A stretch of DNA of 64,000 nucleotides, taken from positions 1 to 64,000 of the forward strand of contig NZ_VWWO01000001.1 in the NCBI RefSeq assembly GCF_011752935.1, written 5' to 3'. Below are positions 1 through 8,738 of this stretch, piece after piece. The notes beneath the pieces were generated by a model. It searched no databases, was not told the origin of the DNA, and saw only the letters and a program-made list of their open reading frames with translations. The number at the start of each line of letters is the position of its first letter. Positions within the stretch are counted from its first letter, which is position 1. This DNA comes from Chitinophaga sp. Cy-1792 (GTDB taxonomy: Bacteria; Bacteroidota; Bacteroidia; Chitinophagales; Chitinophagaceae). A program made the position numbers and the translations under genes.

Positions 1-198
1 ATTACCTGTGTTTATGTGAATCAAACTATCACTAATTTGATTCGTGCTGTTGTTTCCATTCTTTCAAAGAACTTTCGATTACTCTGTAGTAACCGTTGTT
101 AATGTATGAGATCCGATCTCTGTGCCCGTTCGGCGTACATTTCAGTATTTCAATCCGACAATCGCTTTTCGCTTATCGCCCCGTTATCGTTGGGGTTG

Positions 199-229
199 CA
201 AAGGTAATCAACTTTTTATTTTCACCAAA
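199..229 (-). promoter_or_regulatory. Inner promoter (P2) of the putative rrn leader
   Basis: On the minus strand there is a TTTG (226-229), exactly 19 bases of spacer, then TACCTTTG (199-206). This matches the Bacteroidota primary-sigma consensus TTTG-N19-TAnnTTTG in full. Transcription runs leftward. Confidence 0.75.
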
Positions 230-386
230 TTTTTCTTCAAAATTTTTCAATTTTTATTTTTTTGCTTCAGTGCCTTCAAACACAATACTAACAAGCTGTT
301 AGCACTGATGCCTATTTGCATGAAGCGGGTGAAAATTCAATGTCGTGAAGAGCTTTTATTGCCGTGCTTTCTATCAAAGCGGGCTG

Positions 387-417
387 CAAAGGTAAGCGGA
401 TTTTTATATCTACCAAC
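387..417 (-). promoter_or_regulatory. Outer promoter (P1) of the putative rrn leader
   Basis: On the minus strand there is GTTG (414-417), 19 bases, then TACCTTTG (387-394). Its -7 element and spacing are the same as P2, making a tandem pair. It starts just past the truA terminator. Confidence 0.7.
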
Positions 418-439
418 TTTTTCCTTAATTATTTTTAAT

Positions 440-476
440 AAAAAAGCTGAAATACTTTACCAAAAAGCATTTCAGC
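440..476 (-). terminator. Intrinsic terminator of truA
   Basis: On the minus strand a 12-bp stem (GCTGAAATGCTT paired with AAGTATTTCAGC, one G-U pair) has a 7-base loop and is followed by six T. It sits 18 bases after the truA stop and insulates truA from rrn promoter P1. Confidence 0.75.
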
Positions 477-494
477 CTACAATATTTTTCGGGA

Positions 495-1250
495 TCAGAA
501 CGGATATGGGGTCAATAATCCTTCCGGATAGTGCACTTTCATCAGAAAGAGCCCATGTCCGGGTACTGCAAAATCAGCATTTGTGCAATCCTTACTCTCT
601 ATAGCAGCCCTGAACTGTGCCATACTGAGCTTACCTCTACCCACCCGTAACATCGTACCAACAAGGCCTCGCACCATTCCACGAAGGAAACGGTTGGCTG
701 TAACGTTATAGACTACACGCTCTCCTTCTGCTCTCCATACAGACTCCTCTATTCTACATATATATGTATGCACCTGTGTGTTCCGCTTGGAAAAGGTGGT
801 GAAGTCTTCATAAGACTTAATAATCTCTGCAGCTTCCTGTAAGGCGTCCATATTCAGCTTATACGGGAAGAAATAGCCCCTATCCTGCATAAAGGGATCC
901 TTATGCGTATATAATGTATACTCATAGGAACGGGCTACCGCATCGAACCGGCTATGTGCATCCGGCGGTACCTGGTATATCTGGTTCAGTACTACATCTG
1001 CCGGCAGAATAGCATTGATCTTATATAAAAACTGAGGATGTAAAGGCAGATCCGTGTCGAAGTGCAGGAAGTTCTGCCTGGCATTCACACCGGCATCGGT
1101 ACGACTCGAGCCCGTACTCTCTATTTTAGTCCTTAATAGTGTACTGAGCGCACGGTCTACCTCGGCCTGTACGGTATGGGCATTCTCCTGTACCTGAAAG
1201 CCGCTGAATTGCGCCCCCTTATAACCAACCTCTATAAAGTATCTGTTCAT
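495..1250 (-). CDS. truA: tRNA pseudouridine(38-40) synthase TruA
   Basis: Converts uridines 38-40 in the anticodon stem-loop of many tRNAs to pseudouridine; it acts in the cytoplasm as a homodimer. The 251-residue product has the usual TruA length. It starts with the family N-terminus (RYFIEVGYKG) and carries the catalytic motif GSSRTDAGV with the nucleophilic Asp at residue 52. The C-terminal half contains the conserved FLRGMVRGLVGT stretch. The ATG lies about 85 bases downstream of the DUF4476 gene on the same strand, but a terminator separates them, so it is probably transcribed on its own. It ends in a clear hairpin just before the rrn promoters. Confidence 0.96.
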   Translation of the reverse strand: MNRYFIEVGYKGAQFSGFQVQENAHTVQAEVDRALSTLLRTKIESTGSSRTDAGVNARQNFLHFDTDLPLHPQFLYKINAILPADVVLNQIYQVPPDAHSRFDAVARSYEYTLYTHKDPFMQDRGYFFPYKLNMDALQEAAEIIKSYEDFTTFSKRNTQVHTYICRIEESVWRAEGERVVYNVTANRFLRGMVRGLVGTMLRVGRGKLSMAQFRAAIESKDCTNADFAVPGHGLFLMKVHYPEGLLTPYPF

Positions 1251-1268
1251 ACGGCGCGAAGGTAATAC

Positions 1269-1313
1269 GAAAAAAGAACAGGGGAGATATCCGTGCCGGA
1301 CATCCCCCCTGTT
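1269..1313 (-). terminator. Intrinsic terminator after the DUF4476 gene
   Basis: On the minus strand an imperfect GC-rich stem (AACAGGGG... against ...CCCCTGTT, about 17 pairs) is followed by a T-rich run (TTCTTTTTT). It lies between the stop of the DUF4476 gene and the truA start. Confidence 0.7.
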
Positions 1314-1334
1314 AATAATATTTGTGATAGTTCT

Positions 1335-2903
1335 TTATTTATGTAACATCGCTTTAAATCTGCCTTTATAGTAATTGTCTGTCAGTACAGACTCCAGTCC
1401 GGCATATTTCTCTGTATCATATGTTTTGGAGTAAGCCATATCCAGCAGACGGTAACGGGCATCCTCTCCTACTACCAGCTGCGCCAGTGTTTTGATCTGC
1501 GTGGTTTCCATACAATAATTGCGGCTCTGTTTACGGAAAACATCCAGCATACCATCATCTGAGGCTGCCGCTACGAACCTACGGAGCATTTTACGGAAGG
1601 TGGCATCATCCATGATATTGGCACAGTCAGAATTGATCAGACGCGGATTCACGTTCTTATTCGCTGCTACGGCTGATTCATCTGTTGCTGCTACGGCTTC
1701 GTCCTCGTCTTTTTTCTTTTTCTTTCTGGCAGGTGCCGGCTGATCATACATTGCCACACCATAGCCGCTGGTATCTGTTACGATCTCACCGGAGCGGGTA
1801 TCCTCTTTTTTATGTTTCTTTTTACCGGTACTATGTGTTTCTGCTACATCTACAGGTACTGCTGCTTCTGTAACAGGCACTGCTACGTCAGCATCTTCAC
1901 TGGCTTTATGTTTCTTCTTCTTAGGCGCAGGTGCTTCTTCTTCTACCGGAGTGATGGTAGCGGAAGATGTCTGAGCCGGCGTTGCTGGCGGCAGTGCAGC
2001 AGGGGCTGCATTTTTATCATCCTGAAAATCTATAAACTCAGGATCATTTTCTTTCTTCTTATGATGTTTTGACTTCCTGGTATTTCCTTCGCTGCCGGCA
2101 CCTTTAGCTACATCATCTGCAGCGGCTTCACTGGCGGCTGTTCTGCTCTCTTCTGCCAATACATCAGCCAACAGCGCTTTCTCATCATCTGTAAGCGGTG
2201 CCCTTTCTGCCTTTTCTTTGATAACAGCAGCGGCAGCCGCTTTACCGGAGCCTTTTGCTACAGCAGTATTTTTATTGGCTTCTGCAACTACGTCTTCCCT
2301 GTCATCGCCACTAACAACGATTTTATCAAGTGCTGAGGCAAAACCATTTCCTGAAGGCTTCGGTGTTTTCACAGCGGTATTGGTCACAACAGCGGTAGTG
2401 CCAACAGCTGACTGCACATCTTTCTGCAGGTCATTCATCATATCCTTTCTGGTATCCGGCTCAGTGGTAGCTACAGCAGCAGTTTCCACCGGTTTTTCCG
2501 GCTCCTGGGTTGATTCATCTGCCGTAGCTTTCTGCAGTGCGTCAGATTTCAGCTCCCGGAAGGTTTGCATATTATACAAGGCATATGCGTTGGCAGAAGC
2601 TTTCTTCAACAGAAAACCCTGGTCCGCCTGGGATACCCTGATATTGAAATGCTGCTCCGGCGCCTCGTTTTTCGGGAAGCCTACAGTAATAGGGACCGCA
2701 CCATTGCTCAGTTTAGGAAGGATAATATATCCCCTTTCCGTGGAGCTAAGGACGTCCCCGTCATGTTTTACATAAAAAGGCTGCCCCTTTTCACTCTGAA
2801 TATATATGTAATAGTGCGGGTTTTGCTGACTCTGGGCCACGATACGGGTACCCAACAGCAGACATAAACAGGCTAATATTACAGTCCTGTAGTTTAACTG
2901 CAT
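1335..2903 (-). CDS. Secreted DUF4476 domain protein with long charged linker
   Basis: 522 residues. A signal peptide (residues 1 to about 23, ending IVAQS) is followed by a compact beta-rich N-terminal region to about residue 115. The middle, about 120-420, is low-complexity, rich in Ala, Glu, Thr and Lys with several KKKHK-type patches. A C-terminal helical DUF4476 domain (about 425-520) begins with a conserved Cys (SDCANIMDD) and has a second Cys in RNYCMETTQIK. DUF4476 proteins are common in Bacteroidota and have no known biochemical role. The basic patches could bind nucleic acid, lipopolysaccharide or peptidoglycan, but this is a guess. The gene is divergent from the M1 peptidase. Confidence 0.85.
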   Translation of the reverse strand: MQLNYRTVILACLCLLLGTRIVAQSQQNPHYYIYIQSEKGQPFYVKHDGDVLSSTERGYIILPKLSNGAVPITVGFPKNEAPEQHFNIRVSQADQGFLLKKASANAYALYNMQTFRELKSDALQKATADESTQEPEKPVETAAVATTEPDTRKDMMNDLQKDVQSAVGTTAVVTNTAVKTPKPSGNGFASALDKIVVSGDDREDVVAEANKNTAVAKGSGKAAAAAVIKEKAERAPLTDDEKALLADVLAEESRTAASEAAADDVAKGAGSEGNTRKSKHHKKKENDPEFIDFQDDKNAAPAALPPATPAQTSSATITPVEEEAPAPKKKKHKASEDADVAVPVTEAAVPVDVAETHSTGKKKHKKEDTRSGEIVTDTSGYGVAMYDQPAPARKKKKKDEDEAVAATDESAVAANKNVNPRLINSDCANIMDDATFRKMLRRFVAAASDDGMLDVFRKQSRNYCMETTQIKTLAQLVVGEDARYRLLDMAYSKTYDTEKYAGLESVLTDNYYKGRFKAMLHK

Positions 2904-3192
2904 ACTTAATTGATCGTATAAAAGCTCTCTTAAACAAATATTATTCCAGTACGATAAGCGCCCTGCCTTATTTCATACCTCATATATGGCGTATATATGC
3001 CGCATACAGGCTTGATAACTACATCCATCCCTGACAATTCTATCGATTACTGCCTTGATCGTAGTGCTGACTCATGAACCGAATTAAAACAAAAATAGCA
3101 TTTTTAACCACTTGGCTGCTATTTGACCCATTTGTTTAAATTTGAATCGCTTTATTTGCTATAAAGCAGATATTCACAATAAATTTAATTAC

Positions 3193-5724
3193 ATGAATCA
3201 ACATCTGAAGCTGTCGTTATTCGGACTGCTCCTGGGTGGAGCCGCCCTTCTGGGACCAGGGCACAACACCTATGCGCAGTCAGCTAAAGTTAACCCTGAA
3301 GACTCTCTCCTGAAAATCTACCGGGCATCTGCCACTAAAATCAATGACCTGCAACACACCAAACTGGATGTACGCTTCGATTATGCAAAGAAATACCTCT
3401 ATGGTAAAGCATGGATCACGCTGAAACCGCATTTCTATAATACCGATTCCCTCACACTCGACGCCAAAGGAATGGATATCAATGCGGTGGAAATGGTCCA
3501 GAACGGGAAAAATGTCCCGTTGAAATACACATATGACAAAAACCAACTATTCATTCATCTTCCTAAAATATATACGCCAGAAGAGAAATATACGGTTTAC
3601 ATCGACTATACCGCCAAACCTGATGAGCTGAAAGTAAAAGGCAGTGCTGCCATCTCTGATGCCAAAGGCCTGTATTTCATCAATCCTGACGGAAAAGATC
3701 CTAATAAACCAATCCAGATATGGACACAGGGAGAAACAGAAAGTTCTTCTGCCTGGTTCCCTACCATCGATAAAACTAACCAGAAAACCACCGAAGAAAT
3801 CAGCATGACGGTGGAAAATAAATATGTAACCCTTTCCAATGGTAAACTGGTCAGCCAGAAGAAAAATGCTGACGGCACCCGGACAGATACCTGGAAAATG
3901 GACCTCCCACATGCTCCTTACCTCTTTATGATGGCCGTTGGTGACTATGCCATCGTAAAAGACAGCTGGAAAGGAAAAGAAGTGAATTACTATGTGGAAA
4001 AGCCTTTTGAGAAGTATGCGAAGAACATTTTCGGCAATACCCCTGAAATGATGACCTTCTACAGTAATATCCTGGGCTATGAATATCCATGGGTGAAATA
4101 TTCCCAGATCGTAGGCCGTGACTACGTTTCCGGTGCCATGGAAAATACGACCGCTACCCTCCATGGTGAATTCATGCAGAAAACCGACAGAGAGCTGCTC
4201 GACAACAACAATTACAACGAAACTGTGATTGCGCATGAGCTGTTCCACCACTGGTTTGGTGACCTGGTTACTGCAGAATCATGGAGCAACCTGACTGTTA
4301 ACGAGTCTTTCGCAGATTACAGCGAATACCTATGGCTGGAACACAAGTACGGCAAAGACGCTGCTGACGAGCATATCCTGGATAATGCCAACCAATACAT
4401 GCAAATGGTGCAGTATTCCGGCGATGCTGACCTGGTAAGGTTCCATTATAAAGACAAAGAAGATATGTTTGATCAGATCACCTATCAGAAAGGAGGCTGC
4501 ATCCTGCATATGCTGCGCAACGCTGTTGGTGATTCTGCTTTCTTTAAGTCGCTGAACCTCTACCTGAAAACAAATGCCTTTAAATCTGCCGAAGCACACA
4601 ACCTGCGCCTGGCCTTTGAAGAGGTTACCGGCAGGGATATGAACTGGTTCTTCAACCAGTGGTATTTCGGAAAAGGCTCTCCAGAACTGGATATCAGCTA
4701 TAAATATGCACCTGGTAAAGTGACAGTACTGATTAATCAGCTGCAAAAAGCAGATAAAGTATGGGAACTGCCGATGGCCATCGATGTGTACGCCGGCGGA
4801 AGCAAAACAAGGTATAATGTGACCCTGAAAAACCGTGCAGACTCCTTTACCTTCAATGTTGCCGCTAAGCCAGACCTGGTAAACGTGGATGCCGATAAGG
4901 TAATCCTCGGAAAACGCGATGATCATCGTGATTTCAGCACCTATGTTTTCCAATATTTCAATGCGCCTAACTACCTCGATCGCCGCCTGGCTATTGAAGA
5001 AGCACTGGACCAACAGGACAAGCCAGATGCCATTAAAGTATTAAAGGCAGCGTTGAAAGATAAATACTTTGGTCTGAGAGCACTGACAGCCGAAGGCCTC
5101 AAGCTCGATGTGGATGCTGTTAAATCCGCTACTCTTCCTGCTTTGACAGAGATGGCGAAAAATGATCCCAGCTCCATTGCCAAAGCGGCAGCTATCAGAG
5201 CACTGGGCGGCCTGAAAGACAAGACATATATACCTTTGTTTGAGGCAGCAACGAAAGACAGGTCTTATGGCGTAGAAGGCGCTGCACTGGAAGCTTTGAG
5301 TCAGCTGGACCTGGATAAGGCCTACAGCATTGCCAAAGACCTGCAGGCCGATTCTAAAGGCAAGCTGGTAAATGCTATCACTTTGGTGTATGCCAAGAAA
5401 GGCAGCAATGCGGATCTGGGGTATGTAGCGAAGAAGTTTGAAGAAACCGGCGGACAAGATAAGCTGAATGCCGCTTTTGACTACCTGGGCTTCTTATCTA
5501 AAATCAATGATACGGAAGCTGTTATCAAGGGAGTTGATCAGGTACAGGCAATGTGCGAGCAATTTAAAAATCCGACCGTAAATAAGTATATCGCTAACTT
5601 CCTGGAGAATATTTCTGATGTTAAGAAAGATAACGCCGGAAAAGCGACTGGTGCCGACCGTGATGCATTATTCAAGCAGGCGGCCTATATGCAGCAAAAA
5701 GCGAAAGAGATTCAAACTAAATAA
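3193..5724 (+). CDS. Secreted M1 family zinc aminopeptidase
   Basis: Removes N-terminal amino acids from peptides, probably in the periplasm or outside the cell. The ATG at 3193 is chosen because it opens a signal peptide (MNQHLKLSLFG to TYAQS); an in-frame ATG 51 bases upstream would put charged residues before it. From 3193 the protein has 843 residues. The substrate-binding GAMEN motif is at 314-318 and the zinc motif HELFHHW at 348-354, with the third ligand Glu about 18 residues later (NESFADY). The C-terminal third is a HEAT/ARM-like helical repeat region typical of bacterial M1 enzymes. It is a single gene, closed by a terminator at 5767. Confidence 0.95.
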   Translation: MNQHLKLSLFGLLLGGAALLGPGHNTYAQSAKVNPEDSLLKIYRASATKINDLQHTKLDVRFDYAKKYLYGKAWITLKPHFYNTDSLTLDAKGMDINAVEMVQNGKNVPLKYTYDKNQLFIHLPKIYTPEEKYTVYIDYTAKPDELKVKGSAAISDAKGLYFINPDGKDPNKPIQIWTQGETESSSAWFPTIDKTNQKTTEEISMTVENKYVTLSNGKLVSQKKNADGTRTDTWKMDLPHAPYLFMMAVGDYAIVKDSWKGKEVNYYVEKPFEKYAKNIFGNTPEMMTFYSNILGYEYPWVKYSQIVGRDYVSGAMENTTATLHGEFMQKTDRELLDNNNYNETVIAHELFHHWFGDLVTAESWSNLTVNESFADYSEYLWLEHKYGKDAADEHILDNANQYMQMVQYSGDADLVRFHYKDKEDMFDQITYQKGGCILHMLRNAVGDSAFFKSLNLYLKTNAFKSAEAHNLRLAFEEVTGRDMNWFFNQWYFGKGSPELDISYKYAPGKVTVLINQLQKADKVWELPMAIDVYAGGSKTRYNVTLKNRADSFTFNVAAKPDLVNVDADKVILGKRDDHRDFSTYVFQYFNAPNYLDRRLAIEEALDQQDKPDAIKVLKAALKDKYFGLRALTAEGLKLDVDAVKSATLPALTEMAKNDPSSIAKAAAIRALGGLKDKTYIPLFEAATKDRSYGVEGAALEALSQLDLDKAYSIAKDLQADSKGKLVNAITLVYAKKGSNADLGYVAKKFEETGGQDKLNAAFDYLGFLSKINDTEAVIKGVDQVQAMCEQFKNPTVNKYIANFLENISDVKKDNAGKATGADRDALFKQAAYMQQKAKEIQTK

Positions 5725-5766
5725 TTCGGGTTCACCTTTATCAAGGTTTTACCATTTACAATACAG

Positions 5767-5797
5767 GAGGGTTGGCTATTGCCAATCCTCTTTTTTT
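5767..5797 (+). terminator. Intrinsic terminator of the M1 peptidase gene
   Basis: A 10-bp stem (GAGGGTTGGC with GCCAATCCTC, one G-U pair) and a TATT loop are followed by seven T. Confidence 0.85.
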
Positions 5798-5867
5798 ATG
5801 TAGATAATTATATTGATTATTAATATATTATGTAGATTTTCCCTTAGGAAGATGCCTGCCTGATTTT

Positions 5868-6779
5868 TTACATGGAGACGAGACGTTGCAGCTTTTTATT
5901 CCAGCGCCAGCGGCTTGTTTTGAGTCTGACCCCGCCCAGCCATCGGTGTTCCATGGGGGCATAATCCATATAATTTTCTTCATTCGCCAGTATTTCCGAT
6001 CCCAGGGAAGTGATACGAAGCATTTGATCATCCTGTTCCAGTACGCCGGCTTTAATCATTCTGTTGGTCATGACATCCAGCTGGAAGTCGCCGAAGCCAT
6101 AAACAGGTAGTGAGTCCCAGAAGAGTTTATAAAGATCATACCAGCGGTAATCGCCCATTTGGAGGCGTTGCAGGAAGAATTCCTGTATGGAGCTGAGTCC
6201 GTTTTCGGTATTGGGAAACCGGGAAAGGTGTGCCGTGATGGCGGTGGCCATGTGTTTAAAATGGCCGTTGTTCATATGTGAGAAGAGTTCCAGGGCCTGT
6301 GGTGTATCCAGACAGAGGGCATCCCATATATCGTCTGCTATTTCGAGATCAGTTTCAGTAAGGGTAGTGCGCGTTTCGAAAAGGGTAGCATAATTTTCGG
6401 GAGTGGGGTGTCTGGGGAGATCCACCAGGGTGATCAGCGGCAAGGCTTTGAAGCGTTGCCGGATGAGGTGGATCATGAATAGCAGGTTGAACTGGCAGAA
6501 GAGGTCATTATCGAACCAGAGGATGATTTCCTGTAAGGAACCGGAGGGTTTTATTTTCTCCAGTTCCTGTACAACCTGTGTATAATATGATTGTTTGTCA
6601 ATACCATAATGGAATTCGAGGTGTTTGGCCCTGCTTTCGAAGAATACGTCTGGGTCTTTGGTATTTTTGACTTTTCCTTCGCAGAGGACTTCCCTGCATA
6701 CTACGATATCACCGGGCAGGCTGCTTTGGTTAAAGGCAGTCAGGACAGCATCTCCATTCAAAACATGCAGGTATGACAT
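5868..6779 (-). CDS. DUF1835 domain protein
   Basis: 303 residues, apparently cytoplasmic, with no signal peptide or membrane segment. The N-terminus (LHVLNGDAVLTAF) and the stretch EIILWFDNDLFCQFNLLFMIHLI are characteristic of DUF1835, a family of unknown function. The C-terminal half resembles the domain often fused to it (DUF3658 type). It is the last gene of a leftward set with lemA and two TPM genes; the gap to the preceding TPM gene is 21 bases. No catalytic role can be assigned. Identification at family level is fairly secure. Confidence 0.8.
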   Translation of the reverse strand: MSYLHVLNGDAVLTAFNQSSLPGDIVVCREVLCEGKVKNTKDPDVFFESRAKHLEFHYGIDKQSYYTQVVQELEKIKPSGSLQEIILWFDNDLFCQFNLLFMIHLIRQRFKALPLITLVDLPRHPTPENYATLFETRTTLTETDLEIADDIWDALCLDTPQALELFSHMNNGHFKHMATAITAHLSRFPNTENGLSSIQEFFLQRLQMGDYRWYDLYKLFWDSLPVYGFGDFQLDVMTNRMIKAGVLEQDDQMLRITSLGSEILANEENYMDYAPMEHRWLGGVRLKTSRWRWNKKLQRLVSM

Positions 6780-6800
6780 AACAATATTTTTTTGCGTTAA

Positions 6801-7598
6801 TTACCAGCTGCCGCTGGCGCCGCCGCCGCCTCCGGAACCTCCGCCGAAGCCACCGAAGCCGCCACCACCGGAACCACCGCCTCCGGACCAACCGCCGCCA
6901 CCGCCGCCGAATCCACCCATTCCGCCTAATACTGGCCAGATCCAACCGCCTCTGCGGTTATAGGTAGTTCCGCGACCACCGCCGCCGCCACCGCCACCAC
7001 CTCCTCTTCCGATGAGGGAGATCACGATTACGATCAGCATGATCAGGAGGAATAATGCACCAGGGCTAATACCGGGTTTACTCTGACGGGGATCTGCTTT
7101 GTATTCCCCTTTCATTGCTTTGATGATATCATTGGTAGCATCATCAAGGCCCTGGTAGTAGTGGCCTTCTCTGAAGGCCGGCTGTATTGAATTCGAAATG
7201 ATCTGATTCGCCAGTGCGTCGGGGAGTGCGCCTTCTGCGCCGGAACCCGTTTCTATTCTTATTTTCCTGTCATCTACAGCAACAAGAATAAGGACGCCAT
7301 TGTTCTTGCCTTTGGTACCGATACCCCAATCTCTGAGGATTTTCAGGGACACCTGGCTAATATCGTAATCACCGACAGATTTGAGTATCACCACTGCCAC
7401 CTGGGTAGAAGTGCTGTCGTAGTAAGCAACTAATTTTCTTTCGAGCGCTTCGTCTTCATCTCTCAATAAAACGCCTGCGTAATCATTTACCAGTGTTGGC
7501 GGGTTAGGACGCGGCGGAATGTTTTGTGCATGTGCCAGCAGTCCTGAAAACAGCAATACTACCGGTAAGAACCAACGTAATATTCTCATTAGTAACAA
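6801..7598 (-). CDS. TPM domain membrane protein with glycine-rich tail (YgcG type)
   Basis: 265 residues. A signal peptide (about 1-25, ending AHAQ) is followed by a TPM domain (about 35-165; motifs NDYAGVL, GVLILVAVDDRKIRIETG and LPD near the expected positions). A single membrane helix (about 178-197) leads to a C-terminal tail that is almost only Gly, Ser and Trp. TPM domains occur in the photosystem II repair protein Psb32 and the E. coli YgcG family; the biochemical role in bacteria is unsettled. The tail is produced by GGC/GGT-type runs (CCGCCGCC on the plus strand), a likely site of length variation. It is co-oriented with a second TPM gene 29 bases upstream and with lemA, a recurring neighbourhood. 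Confidence 0.9.
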   Translation of the reverse strand: MLLMRILRWFLPVVLLFSGLLAHAQNIPPRPNPPTLVNDYAGVLLRDEDEALERKLVAYYDSTSTQVAVVILKSVGDYDISQVSLKILRDWGIGTKGKNNGVLILVAVDDRKIRIETGSGAEGALPDALANQIISNSIQPAFREGHYYQGLDDATNDIIKAMKGEYKADPRQSKPGISPGALFLLIMLIVIVISLIGRGGGGGGGGGGRGTTYNRRGGWIWPVLGGMGGFGGGGGGWSGGGGSGGGGFGGFGGGSGGGGGASGSW

Positions 7599-7627
7599 AG
7601 CTAAAGATGTTTGAAAAGGGTGGCCAT

Positions 7628-8083
7628 CTATTTACCGAAGACGATATCGTCTGGCAGTTCGTTGACATTATCGGCTTCATGTGGGAAGTGGGTACGAAGG
7701 GATTCACCGATTTCGCGGATACATTCTTCGATACCTTCAATGATGTGGCTGTCACGGAAGTGCGAGCGCATGAGGTTCGCTTCTTTTATCCAGAAGTCGG
7801 TACCTACTTTTTCATGAATACCCTGGTCACCCAGGATAGCGAACTGTTTGTCTTTTATGGCCACGTATACCAATACGCCATTGCGTTGTTTAGTTTTCTC
7901 CATACCGAGGGAGGTGAAAGCCTCTCTGGCTCTTTCTATGGGGTCCACATATTTGCAATGACTTTCTACGAATAACCTTATTTCACCGGATGTAAGTCTT
8001 TCGGCTACCCGGATAGCCTGCACGAGTCTGGTCTTCTCCGATTCAGAAAAAATTTCTTTTCGTTTAAATGGTAAAAGCCCCAT
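7628..8083 (-). CDS. TPM domain protein, cytoplasmic form
   Basis: 151 residues without a signal peptide or membrane helix. The TPM fold is visible in TSGEIRLFVESHC, NGVLVYVAIKDKQFAILGDQGIHEKVG and the C-terminal HFPHEADNVNELPDDI segment. It lies between lemA (76 bases upstream) and the membrane-anchored TPM gene (29 bases downstream). Pairing of a soluble and an anchored TPM protein with LemA is common in Bacteroidota and suggests one membrane-associated complex. Function is not established. Confidence 0.88.
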   Translation of the reverse strand: MGLLPFKRKEIFSESEKTRLVQAIRVAERLTSGEIRLFVESHCKYVDPIERAREAFTSLGMEKTKQRNGVLVYVAIKDKQFAILGDQGIHEKVGTDFWIKEANLMRSHFRDSHIIEGIEECIREIGESLRTHFPHEADNVNELPDDIVFGK

Positions 8084-8106
8084 GATTTAAATGGATTTAT
8101 CGGAGA

Positions 8107-8135
8107 GATGTCCCCGCAGGTTGGGCGGGGACTTA
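8107..8135 (-). other. GC-rich hairpin between lemA and the first TPM gene
   Basis: GTCCCCGC (8110-8117) and GCGGGGAC (8125-8132) form a perfect 8-bp stem with a 7-base loop. There is no T-run on either side, so it is more likely an mRNA-stability or processing stem inside the operon than a full terminator. Confidence 0.5.
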
Positions 8136-8159
8136 TCTCAAATGCCGGATATAAGAAGA

Positions 8160-8738
8160 TTAGAATTGCACTTTAGGCGCTTCCTGAGCGGCAGCATCGG
8201 CAGTGAACCCTTGTTTTTGTTTGAAACCGGTAACGCCGGCAACAATGTTATTCGGGAACGTGCGGATGGTTTTGTTGTAGGAGGCAACGGCATCGTTGAA
8301 GTCGTTGCGGGCTACGTTGATTCTGTTTTCTGTTCCTTCGAGCTGCACCTGGAGGTCGCGGAAGTTCTGATTCGCTTTCAGGTCCGGATATGCTTCAGAT
8401 ACGGCGAGGAGTCTGCCGAGTGCCTGAGATAACTGACCTTGTGCGGCCTGATATTGTTGAACTTTTTCCGGAGTGAGGTCGTTAGCATCTACTTTGATTT
8501 GGGTAGCGCTGGCGCGTGCTTCCATTACTTTAGTCAAGGTAGTAGTTTCGAAGTTGGCGGCACCTTTCACGGTGGATACCAGGTTAGGGATAAGATCGGC
8601 CCTGCGTTGGTAGGCACTTTGAACGGTATTCCATTTATTTTTCACAGTTTCGTCCTCCTGTACCATTCCGTTGTATTTACCACAACCAACCATTACCAAA
8701 AGTGCTAGTACAATAAGTACAATAATACCTGTTCTCAT
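8160..8738 (-). CDS. lemA: LemA family lipoprotein
   Basis: 192 residues. The N-terminal hydrophobic stretch ends in a lipobox-like VGC (Cys19), so the protein is probably lipid-anchored. A long antiparallel helical bundle follows (NKWNTVQSAYQRRADLIPNLVSTVKGAANFE), the hallmark of LemA. Length is typical. LemA proteins occur with TPM proteins in many bacteria; a role in envelope homeostasis has been proposed but not proven. It is the first gene of the leftward lemA-TPM-TPM-DUF1835 set. Confidence 0.93.
   Translation of the reverse strand: MRTGIIVLIVLALLVMVGCGKYNGMVQEDETVKNKWNTVQSAYQRRADLIPNLVSTVKGAANFETTTLTKVMEARASATQIKVDANDLTPEKVQQYQAAQGQLSQALGRLLAVSEAYPDLKANQNFRDLQVQLEGTENRINVARNDFNDAVASYNKTIRTFPNNIVAGVTGFKQKQGFTADAAAQEAPKVQF

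Larger units (their letters stand above)
1..417 (-). other. Leader region of an rRNA operon reading off the left edge
   Basis: Read on the minus strand, this stretch has two promoters (P1 387-417, P2 199-229), then about 200 bases without a convincing ORF. A boxA-like element at about 57-76 (core GTTCTTTGAAAG) resembles the antitermination signal before 16S rRNA genes. Next comes a short inverted repeat of AATCAAA and TTTGATT at about 17-44 that could be part of a processing stem. Tandem strong promoters plus boxA without an ORF is the usual layout of a Bacteroidota rrn operon. The 16S gene itself would lie outside the window, so this is inference. The open frames here on the plus strand are AT-rich and look like shadows. 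Confidence 0.6.

Noticed and set aside
122..604. 160-codon plus-strand frame across the rrn leader
   Set aside because: Low-complexity Phe-rich product that runs into truA on the other strand; lies over minus-strand promoters and boxA.
2218..2775. 185-codon plus-strand frame opposite the DUF4476 gene
   Set aside because: Shadow of the Ala/Thr/Ser-rich linker codons of the real gene; no start context or domain.
3547..4251. 234-codon minus-strand frame inside the M1 peptidase gene
   Set aside because: Antisense shadow; the sense frame has complete GAMEN and HExxH motifs.
6801..7020. GGC/CCG-type simple repeat as a possible separate repeat element
   Set aside because: It encodes the Gly-rich tail of the TPM protein in frame, so it is coding rather than an independent repeat.
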